The notes under the pieces were generated by a model. The model saw only the letters and a program-made list of their open reading frames with translations. It did not search any database and was not told the origin of the DNA. This document shows positions 46,301-51,846 of a stretch of 51,846 nt of DNA, piece after piece. The DNA is from a virus. Location: positions 1 to 51,846 of IMG/VR virus record IMGVR_UViG_3300017963_000334; one strand, written 5' to 3'. Position 1 is the first letter of the stretch. The number at the start of each line of letters is the position of its first letter. Position numbers and translations under genes: made by a program.

Positions 46301-47670
46301 GGTACCTCAAGATGCTGCCGAGCCTGTTCGTTAATCTCCCCCTGGAGTCTTATCTCCGCAGCTAGCCGCTGGACCCCCTCTCGGCGTTGCTCCCTCGACT
46401 CCCACCCTTCCTCCGGCAGCCCCCATTTCACCCGAGTTCGGCGTGACGGAATCTTACCCTGGTCCGCGTACTCTAAGATTTCCTGTTCAATCCGGGCTCC
46501 CTTCGCCCGAACCTGAGCCGCGCGAGCTTCAGTCGCCATCTGAGCCATCCCTGGACCGCCACCCAGAGCAGCAATCCCCGGCAGGGCATCCTTCATTTCC
46601 TGCCACATCGCCGGGGCAACCGACGAAAAGACTGGCCCCTCGACTTGCTCGTCAGTCAAGGCAGCGAGGTACTTCCCCACATCCCGAACACCCCGCTGTA
46701 TCCCCTCCTCGGTTGTCTCAACCCCTATCCGCTCCAGGGCATCAATCGCTTGGCCAATTGCCGCCCGAATAACAGGTTTCCGTTGTACCAATTTGGATAG
46801 CCGCGCTCCGCCATATTTCCGGATTGCTTGCGAGATTGCCCGCCTAGCTGTCCCCTTGACTGGCTGCGCAACCGCCCCCTTCGACATGCCGGTAGGGTCG
46901 ATATTCAGTAGCTCAATCATCGACTCTGCGGCAGCCGTCACGACGGCAGCGGCAAAGGCCGTCTTCGGTTCAAGCCCCATCTCTAAGTAATCCTCCCGCC
47001 GCTCCGGGAAGAGACGAGCGGTCCAGTAGCCGGCCATAGCTAGGGGGCCGCCACCCATGCCGGCAAGAAGTCCAGCGGAGAGATCGGGGGCCATGCCTGC
47101 TGCGCCGGCAGCAGCCTTCAGGGAGAGTGGAGCATCCTTCCCAAGGCTGGGATCGGCTCCTTGTTTGGCAGCCTCAAGCTGGCGCTTAAATTGCACCTCT
47201 TCGACAGTGCGACCACGCCCTTGAAGCCAGTCGCGAAAATCCCGAGCTGCGCCAGTCATGGCAGCGCCGGCTTCCGCAAAGGCGCCGCCTACTTGCTGGG
47301 CCCGTACCCCGAGCCGACCGCCCACAATTGCCGGCTCCTTCAGTCCCGGCTTTACCCAGCCCGACTCGGCATACTGCTTTTCCTTAGCCCACGACTGGGC
47401 CTGGGCAATTCGACCAACTTCCTCAATGAGCCATTGCCGCTCTGCGGGATCGGTAATTTCCTTCAGGGCCTTCGCTGAATAAGTCTCACGAGTCCCAGAG
47501 AGTGGCGCAACAAGCCCCCAGGCGTACTTATCGCGTAGGTAACTCCGGCGTCGTTCGATTGCGTCCCCTGTTCCGCTAGCAATCTCCTCCACCTTGGGGT
47601 CGAATTGCGGTGGTGGTGTAGTCGCCTGCCCGCCGCCCACAATGGCGAGCACTTGAGGATCAAATGGCAT
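43336..47670 (-). CDS. Giant internal / polyvalent-type virion protein (1444 aa)
   Basis: A 1444-residue protein, the largest in the window. The N-terminal third is alanine/glycine-rich with helices, including LAGMGGGPLAMAGYWTARL, possibly membrane-active. The middle (about 440-560) is E/A/Q-rich and low in order. The last 700 residues have LLNPARIVPYNVRNFTGD, YIRRNLFPFWAFQEINLKRY and several hydrophobic helices, resembling C-terminal 'large polyvalent protein' domains (LPD38-type). Such proteins are packed in the head and ejected with DNA to cross the envelope and act inside the host. The ATG at 47670 overlaps the upstream stop (TGATG); GTG 47673 is an alternative. Exact domain calls need profile search. 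Confidence 0.7.
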   Translation of the reverse strand: MPFDPQVLAIVGGGQATTPPPQFDPKVEEIASGTGDAIERRRSYLRDKYAWGLVAPLSGTRETYSAKALKEITDPAERQWLIEEVGRIAQAQSWAKEKQYAESGWVKPGLKEPAIVGGRLGVRAQQVGGAFAEAGAAMTGAARDFRDWLQGRGRTVEEVQFKRQLEAAKQGADPSLGKDAPLSLKAAAGAAGMAPDLSAGLLAGMGGGPLAMAGYWTARLFPERREDYLEMGLEPKTAFAAAVVTAAAESMIELLNIDPTGMSKGAVAQPVKGTARRAISQAIRKYGGARLSKLVQRKPVIRAAIGQAIDALERIGVETTEEGIQRGVRDVGKYLAALTDEQVEGPVFSSVAPAMWQEMKDALPGIAALGGGPGMAQMATEARAAQVRAKGARIEQEILEYADQGKIPSRRTRVKWGLPEEGWESREQRREGVQRLAAEIRLQGEINEQARQHLEVPSETPQAAQEEAIAAEMAQEPSVAETAYEAAGELQAEPSSWGELPSAELSARLEAQRAAEEARPETAGILAEETGAQAIGERLGERERPDVIGEDEEVARVEDPEVERRLNAARTPGRMGFMKRVSGGVQTAWKYATRPQVHLPPTDDFIPAQEFFRLLKVVPTAAVDEAVRTVASVVDPLGPMQTELFERALVIRNQLAALEEGQPLRFGFESQQQAEEYRSKIEAQVEATPTVKRALEARGKIVRETVMQLVERGFLPERVLDNPEAYFHQHVRVVQEAKRQAGKVSAARRQKRGFQRRRVEGDALPEEFDYSTNYVISETEWLADALAELRKDELLRDLTQRYDHTEEMRERAAEQELTLEEAVARDPDLTFWQPQPGNVFYRAFTIPEKIGVALQEGAIEAANLTAEEVRQVAALGGPHKRIVIPVELADQLDAVKVTDQAHWIKQLHRRAMNGWKAFVLLNPARIVPYNVRNFTGDMDPVLAANPYILRAMPRATQELWKYHHDRLELSPELRLARDLGVVSAGFFTAEVAETPEMQVFRRLKPVEQRALLRNPARLYMELVRPHVEMRENLLRYAAFLTYLEQVKKGEVTHYGASNRNAVRVLAREMGPEVAAARLSRDLLGDYGNMTAAGEYIRRNLFPFWAFQEINLKRYPRLVINAFQAGEGRRMGAVLAATAMMRIGGLYAAWWTWNNLIYPMLFGRDDEDGLGEYDQANPHILLGPNSDGTVRVFRNVGALGDFLEWFGVNEALSMWDEWRAGQAGVVDVAKEVALAPMEKMIGLLRPDVKGLFEGITGQSLFPNPFQPRAVERDVAIANIIGYGDIYKWMKGNIVGEGHRARPHFWQRWFVGVVDPRQSAYSEIYNARARFLKSKGTEEGGVYPVSQYKQARDAAMAEDYDAFVEWKDAFQQKHPGIKGVRKFKAFLKRLDPIASRLSDRDEYEFEHEYLTAEQRKELQIVRDYAGELRDRLFLWWVASENAPPQD

Positions 47671-48692
47671 CACTCGCTCGCTAGATGTGCATTTACATAT
47701 GTCTTATAGGCTTCCAGATAGGCAGCCTTCTTATTGTCGGGCACGGAATGGTATCCGCCAGGAAACTGCCGCAGATACGCCTGCGCGAATCCAACTTCCG
47801 GGGGGAGAGTCTTGTCAATATCTAAGACGGGAATGCCAGACTCCTCAACGGCATCCCACCAATTTCCCCCAGGCTCATCGGCACCGTAGACCATTTCCAT
47901 AAGTTGATCCACTTCGTGACGATTAAGGAAACGCTGCCCGGTCTTCTCCCCCATTTTGTCAAAGGTATCCACTCGCAGCTTGGCAAATTCCGTCAGAGTT
48001 CTTCGGCGATCCGCCTCGATTGCGTGTTGCCGTTCACGTTCAGCGTCCTGCCGCTCTTGTTGTTTCTGCGCTTCCAGATATTCCGGCATTTTTTCTGGAG
48101 AAACAAGCACCCTGGGATTGCCACTACGGTCATACCCCATCAGGCTACCAGTGCTCTCGTCTACCCAAGGCTCCATTGGACTGCGCCCCTCGGGGAATTG
48201 GATTTTATTCGGATCTTTCGGAACCAATGAAGGTTGAATTCCTGCCATCTGCATTTCGATCCCCTGGACGGCTCGCATCTTCTCATCGTCGGAGAAGGAA
48301 TCGCTTGACATAATCTGCTGTTTACCTTGCTCCAGTCGGGCAATTTCGCGCCTTTGCTGGGCAGTGAAACGTGATTCCCACTGGCTGGCGGCAGCCCGAG
48401 CTTGCTCACGGATACGAGTAATCTCTTGCTCATATCGCTGCTCTTGCAACTCCCGCGACAAACCAGCCTGAACGGCCATACGATCCAAAGCGAAGTCAGC
48501 CGCCTGGGATTGCATCTGAGCCCTAGCCTGAATGTCTGCCTGCTGGAGATTACGCTGCTGCGCAAGCTGATCTAAGCGAGCTTGATCTTCCCTACGTCGG
48601 TCAAGGTCGCGCTCTGCCCGCTGAGCTGCGCCGGCCAGGCCCGCAGCGATCAATGCCGGGCCAGTTACATCATGTCGCACTTCAATCGGCAT
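47670..48692 (-). CDS. Coiled-coil internal virion protein (340 aa)
   Basis: A 340-residue protein. About residues 20-150 are heptad-rich (RDLDRRREDQARLDQLAQQR, QRYEQEITRIREQARAAA, FTAQQRREIARLEQGKQQI), and a second charged helix lies near 210-240. Less helical C-terminal third (GGNWWDAVEESGIPVLDIDK). GGGAGCCTAAGA precedes ATG. Placed between the 189-aa helical protein and the 1444-aa protein, it matches the internal core proteins that form the ejected channel in short-tailed phages. Role inferred from position and coiled coil. Confidence 0.65.
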   Translation of the reverse strand: MPIEVRHDVTGPALIAAGLAGAAQRAERDLDRRREDQARLDQLAQQRNLQQADIQARAQMQSQAADFALDRMAVQAGLSRELQEQRYEQEITRIREQARAAASQWESRFTAQQRREIARLEQGKQQIMSSDSFSDDEKMRAVQGIEMQMAGIQPSLVPKDPNKIQFPEGRSPMEPWVDESTGSLMGYDRSGNPRVLVSPEKMPEYLEAQKQQERQDAERERQHAIEADRRRTLTEFAKLRVDTFDKMGEKTGQRFLNRHEVDQLMEMVYGADEPGGNWWDAVEESGIPVLDIDKTLPPEVGFAQAYLRQFPGGYHSVPDNKKAAYLEAYKTYVNAHLASE

Positions 48693-48694
48693 TC

Positions 48695-49264
48695 TTAGGC
48701 TCCCTGATTAATGCGCCCCAGAAGTTGTGCCATTGCCATGAGCCCCTGGGTGCCACCAATACCTCCACCGATTGCCTGAATCGCCTGCATTAAAGCACCC
48801 TGATTTGGATAAGCATCCGTCCTACGCTCCATAATCCCGAGACGAGTCTGCTGCATCTGATCAGCCAGCCTATCAAGAGAGGCTTGCTGCTCGCGCTGAA
48901 TCCCCATTTTCATCGTGGGGGCAATAGTTGTATTCGCCATCCCGAGGCGAGCAAGATTTTGCATCATACCGGCCTGCTGTTGGCCGTATGAGCCACGAAT
49001 GTCTGCCGCTCGTTGATTTGTCGTTTGCCCGGCAAGCTGAAGCATTTGGTTGTATCGAGCCTCATTTGCTGATCGCGCCTGGGTGTAAGCCTGGTTGTAG
49101 GCATTCACGAGCGACCCAAGTCCGCCAGTAATTTGCCCCAATTGATCTTGCGCCAATGGGGCCCCGGGTAGGCTGGAGCCGGCCGCTGGTTGCCGGTAGG
49201 AGGTTGTGATTGGAGTTCTCCACGTTTCGCGCAGTGGAGCAAATGCACCGCTTAGTCTGGTCAT
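48695..49264 (-). CDS. Helical internal virion protein (189 aa)
   Basis: A 189-residue protein. The N-terminus is extended (TPITTSYRQPAAGSSLPGAP), followed by glutamine/alanine-rich helices (AYNQAYTQARSANEARYNQM, RADIRGSYGQQQAGMMQNLA) and a glycine-rich C-terminal segment (QAIQAIGGGIGGTQGLMAM). It precedes the 340-aa and 1444-aa proteins, resembling the smallest member of a three-protein internal core set. The start is ATG after TAGGTAACGAC, just after the upstream stop. No enzymatic motif is visible. Confidence 0.65.
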   Translation of the reverse strand: MTRLSGAFAPLRETWRTPITTSYRQPAAGSSLPGAPLAQDQLGQITGGLGSLVNAYNQAYTQARSANEARYNQMLQLAGQTTNQRAADIRGSYGQQQAGMMQNLARLGMANTTIAPTMKMGIQREQQASLDRLADQMQQTRLGIMERRTDAYPNQGALMQAIQAIGGGIGGTQGLMAMAQLLGRINQGA

Positions 49265-49272
49265 GTCGTTAC

Positions 49273-50217
49273 CTAATCAAAAAGAGTAGACGTAATCTCC
49301 CCCGTCAGGGTATTGATTGTTGCATATTTCGTGCTGCCCCCGAATCCGGCCGCTTCCTCGGACCACACTTTTGTTTTATCCACAAGAACTTCTTCAGTAT
49401 CGAGATCAGTCACAATAAGCGTAGCGGTAACATCACCGCTGCCATTCATTAGATTCAACTTTGCATAAGCATGGTAAATCTTGCCTGATTCCAATTCGGC
49501 AGAAAGCGCCGTTACTTTGATTAGAGGCACATTCAAGCTGACCTCTACCTCATCAAGGTTCGCATCGTCTTCATAACTATAAGCCTCAGGCGGATCACCG
49601 CTGTACCCCAAGCACCCCCAATCCGTCGGAGCACCAGCAACCAATGTAGCGTTATCAATCCCTGCCACAACGGTAACAGTCGTCCATTCCTCTTCGTCGA
49701 CTTGCGCCCATGTTGTAAGCTGCGCCGTTACTGTAACCGCATATCGGTAAGTCCGAATCTCAATTGTGTCAGTATTCGTTAGTGCGCTTCCCGAAACTGT
49801 ACTGGCACCCTGAAGCGTAATTGTCTTACCTACATCGTCTTCTGTAAGCTCAAATTCGATTTCCGGCTCCGCCCCCCAGTAATCACCTATGTCGCTATAC
49901 GAAGAGGAAATTGAACTTGCATAGTCTGGATCACCAGAAAATCGCAAGTTCACGGACTCGCCGTCAATCGTAGCAGTCCAAGTGATGGAGCATCCAGAAG
50001 GTTCGATCGTGGCATACGTAACGTGGTCTCGCAGGCTAATCGTGATGCTGGCCGTTCCGCCATAGCCGATTGACTCCGAAGCTGACAGATTTAGCGAATA
50101 CACCGGAGTGTATCCTGGCGGATTGGGACCAGGGAAACTCCAATCCTCATCCCAGCCGGGCGGCACATCAGGCGGCTCCACGGCCGCGTCAGGTTTCGCT
50201 ACATAGGCCCCCGTCAT
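49273..50217 (-). CDS. Ig-like domain virion protein
   Basis: A 314-residue protein of beta-sandwich composition (S, T, V, G, D and few helices). It has a P-rich linker (PPDVPPGWDEDWSFPGPNPP) and two or three Ig-like sections (e.g. YSLNLSASESIGYGGTASIT; EFELTEDDVGKTITLQGAST). The start ATG at 50217 makes an ATGA overlap with the upstream beta-roll gene; an in-frame start at 50262 is less likely. Ig-like domains in phages mostly decorate capsids or tails and bind host surface sugars. Confidence 0.65.
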   Translation of the reverse strand: MTGAYVAKPDAAVEPPDVPPGWDEDWSFPGPNPPGYTPVYSLNLSASESIGYGGTASITISLRDHVTYATIEPSGCSITWTATIDGESVNLRFSGDPDYASSISSSYSDIGDYWGAEPEIEFELTEDDVGKTITLQGASTVSGSALTNTDTIEIRTYRYAVTVTAQLTTWAQVDEEEWTTVTVVAGIDNATLVAGAPTDWGCLGYSGDPPEAYSYEDDANLDEVEVSLNVPLIKVTALSAELESGKIYHAYAKLNLMNGSGDVTATLIVTDLDTEEVLVDKTKVWSEEAAGFGGSTKYATINTLTGEITSTLFD

Positions 50218-51137
50218 GCTACGTACCCGTTCACCCAAAGCATATCCACAACGGCACACCACCAGACTTCATCTTCCGTATTTGGTGTCACCTGAATCCG
50301 CAGCCAGTGATCGGGATCGTCGACTGTGATGGTCCCCAACGAAGCGCCGAACGTCCTAATTACGGTGGGGCCCGCAACATGCTGCGTCCCCCCGGCTGTC
50401 CTAGTTATGATGCCTTCGATCTTCTCGCAATATGTGCTTGTCTGCGTATTCTTCTTAGTGCCCATGATCTTAATGGTGTAATACACCACATCGCCATACA
50501 CAAGAGTTAGCGCATATGACCCACTGTCGCCGTCGAGGAATAGCTCCTCTTGATCGGTAGCTGAAGTGACGCATCGCAACATATTTACCTGTCGCTGGGC
50601 ATCACCCACCTCCTCGAACATCCCGGAACTATGGCCGATGGAACCATAATGCCTCAAGTAACATTCCGCTCCACCGATAATCGTACAGCCGTAAGCCGAG
50701 ACCGTGTGATACTGGCCATTGATAATTGACGAATAGTTCCCGCTAATTGTATTTTCAAAACCGCCAACAATAACGGACGATTGCCCAGAAATCACGTTAG
50801 TCGAGCCTCCGCATATCACCGATGCCGTACCCGACACGGTGTTATTGACTCCGCCGAGAATTCCCGAACCGAATCCGCTTGGTACTTGAGTTGCTAGCGT
50901 ACTTCTGCGCTGTAAATCTACTGCATAATCGCCGCGAGCGTTGCCCGCGTTGGAGACTCTCAAAGCACCAGTCCCGTGCGGAGCCAACATCAAATCGCCG
51001 TCCGTCGTGGCGACAGTAATAGCGCCGAAAACCTCTAACACTTCCCCCGACTGGAGTTGTTGCATCTCCGTCTTTGCCGTATTCAAGCCAAGCGGTCGCT
51101 TCCGCGTACCAGTTGGGTCCATTGGAAGGTAAGCCAT
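50214..51137 (-). CDS. YadA-like beta-roll fibre protein
   Basis: A 307-residue protein. Around residues 80-165 it has repeats near 14 residues long (SGILGGVNNTVSG, SVICGGSTNVISG, SVIVGGFENTISG, SIINGQYHTVSA), the left-handed parallel beta-roll seen in trimeric adhesin heads. The N-terminus (MAYLPMDPTGTRKRPLG) looks like an attachment region; the C-terminal part (YYTIKIMGTKK, IQVTPNTEDEVWWCAVVDML) is a beta domain like peptidase-G2-type or chaperone tips. The ribosome site AGAGGGGATAA precedes ATG. It is a fibre or appendage with likely host-binding role. Confidence 0.75.
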   Translation of the reverse strand: MAYLPMDPTGTRKRPLGLNTAKTEMQQLQSGEVLEVFGAITVATTDGDLMLAPHGTGALRVSNAGNARGDYAVDLQRRSTLATQVPSGFGSGILGGVNNTVSGTASVICGGSTNVISGQSSVIVGGFENTISGNYSSIINGQYHTVSAYGCTIIGGAECYLRHYGSIGHSSGMFEEVGDAQRQVNMLRCVTSATDQEELFLDGDSGSYALTLVYGDVVYYTIKIMGTKKNTQTSTYCEKIEGIITRTAGGTQHVAGPTVIRTFGASLGTITVDDPDHWLRIQVTPNTEDEVWWCAVVDMLWVNGYVA

Positions 51138-51146
51138 TTATCCCCT

Positions 51147-51846
51147 CTACAGCAAGATTGGCCTTGCAATTTCAATCTGTAATTGTGTGGCGCTCAGAGC
51201 CTTACCTACGCGAACAACAAATTGCCCAGCCGTTGTCGGCGCAGTTGCAGTTAATCGCCCAGCGGTACTCGGATCAAGATAATAGATGCTACCAGCAGAG
51301 AGTCCGCCCGAACCACCAGTCGCAGTATCCCACTGGCCCGTAGTAGCCGTGAGTATGCCGCCCGTAATTATGTAGCCAGACGCGGCCGACAGAATGCCAT
51401 CTGTAGACTGCACCAGGCCGATCACCTCAACCGTGGCTGATGCGTCAGCCTTTGCGAGATCGACTGTACCAGCTCCGTCACAGTATACTGGCCATCCAAT
51501 TTGGATTTTTCCAGCATTGCTATTTGTCATCGTGGCAATTTCGGTCGATCCCAGAGCGATATGGGCTGCGAGATCGTGATCCGATAGGACATTCGCAATC
51601 GTATTGGGGAGGGACAGATGCTCGGCAGCCACGTATCCAGTCAGGGAGTCATGGTCGAGCGTTGCCTCGAAATCAGCGAATGTGATCTTCTTGTTGGTAG
51701 CCGTTTCAGTAAGGTCCCAGAACGGAACAAAGTCACCAGCAGCAATAGCGGCAGCATCCAATTCGTTGATGTCAAGATTAAACGTCCTTGACGCAGAAAT
51801 GTCACCTCCACCGCTCAAGCCAGAACCAGCCGTGAGAGTCACCGAG
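51147..51846 (-). CDS. Phage fibre protein, C-terminal part (runs off right edge)
   Basis: A 233-codon frame open to the right edge with no true start inside the window. The first 58 codons (VTLTAGSGLSGGGDIS, FWDLTETATNKKITF) repeat the end of the left-edge gene. After a linker (DFEATLDHDSLTGYV, then NTIANVLSDHDLAAHI), a beta module (GWPVYCDGAGTV, GSIYYLDPSTAGR, VGKALSATQLQIEI) repeats the fold of the 678-1142 and left-edge proteins. It ends ten bases before the YadA-like gene. It is the probable distal half of the left-edge fibre gene. Confidence 0.75.
   Translation of the reverse strand, partial: SVTLTAGSGLSGGGDISASRTFNLDINELDAAAIAAGDFVPFWDLTETATNKKITFADFEATLDHDSLTGYVAAEHLSLPNTIANVLSDHDLAAHIALGSTEIATMTNSNAGKIQIGWPVYCDGAGTVDLAKADASATVEVIGLVQSTDGILSAASGYIITGGILTATTGQWDTATGGSGGLSAGSIYYLDPSTAGRLTATAPTTAGQFVVRVGKALSATQLQIEIARPILL
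51672..51846. repeat. Terminal repeat, right copy (imperfect, 175 bases)
   Basis: Gapless match to 1-175, with 19 mismatches by hand count and a 71-base identical core. The reading frame and encoded residues agree on both sides; the only clear amino-acid changes are I to L in FWD[IL]TETA and the last codon (N to D). Confidence 0.9.

Noticed and set aside
1-51846. tRNA genes, rRNA, CRISPR arrays
   Set aside because: No cloverleaf-like segment with a TTCRA loop and acceptor pairing was seen in the gaps, and no regularly spaced identical repeats with unique spacers; the GTCCG array has no spacers. A covariance-model scan would be needed to exclude a degenerate tRNA.

Overview
The window looks like a nearly complete genome, about 52 kb, of a temperate tailed double-stranded DNA phage, or of the same element as a prophage or circular episome. 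It has a head-packaging and capsid module, short-tail-type structural genes, a replication and recombination module, nucleotide-metabolism genes and two site-specific recombinases. I found no tRNA, rRNA or CRISPR array and no obviously cellular gene block. The tyrosine integrase (N-terminal 'WYCKINGRHYRL' pattern) and several tiny zinc-binding proteins resemble proteins I associate with Planctomycetes and their phages. That host guess is an inference of moderate-to-low confidence.

Layout. Positions 16119 down to 1 (minus strand) hold two membrane microproteins, a RING-like acidic protein, the probable small terminase, the large terminase, portal, scaffold, major capsid protein, a second capsid-associated protein, an adaptor, a tandem pair of small beta proteins, a fibre, a nozzle-like protein and two fibre-domain proteins. 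The last of these runs off the left edge. Positions 51846 down to 43336 (minus) resume with the same fibre gene family, a YadA-like beta-roll protein, an Ig-like protein, two coiled-coil proteins and a 1444-residue internal or polyvalent virion protein. Positions 43100 down to 38732 (minus) hold an envelope-directed block: a trypsin-like protease with a signal peptide, a permuted NlpC/P60-like hydrolase, a C39-like cysteine peptidase, two thioredoxin-fold candidates and single-span membrane proteins. Positions 38742 down to 27233 (minus) are a tightly overlapping replication and nucleotide-metabolism operon: Sak4-type ATPase, DUF669-type protein, Cas4-like nuclease, SF2 helicase, PrimPol-helicase, RusA, metallophosphatase, dATP/dGTP diphosphohydrolase-like protein, HAD nucleotidase, a SemiSWEET-like membrane protein, a zinc peptidase, MazG-like protein and a DNA methyltransferase.

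The plus strand (16971-24689) is an early or accessory operon of short genes, many with zinc-knuckle cysteines. It includes ArdA antirestriction, an HNH endonuclease, a SprT-like protein and an excisionase-like DNA-binding protein. It converges on the minus-strand tyrosine integrase (24686-25702). A roughly 600-base gap with a repeated motif separates the integrase from a plus-strand serine recombinase (26300-27019). An 850-base gene-poor region (16120-16970) with several inverted repeats separates the divergent left and right transcription units and is the best candidate control region.

The two ends carry the same 175-base segment (gapless, 156/175 identical by hand count) in the same reading frame of a fibre gene. 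Overlapping the ends gives one intact fibre gene and a sensible gene order, whereas a blunt join shifts the frame. I therefore read the element as circular or circularly permuted, broken in a variable or duplicated fibre repeat.

Co-linear genes mostly overlap by ATGA, GTGA or TAATG, which I used to choose starts. I see no DNA polymerase beyond the PrimPol and no recognisable lysogeny repressor.
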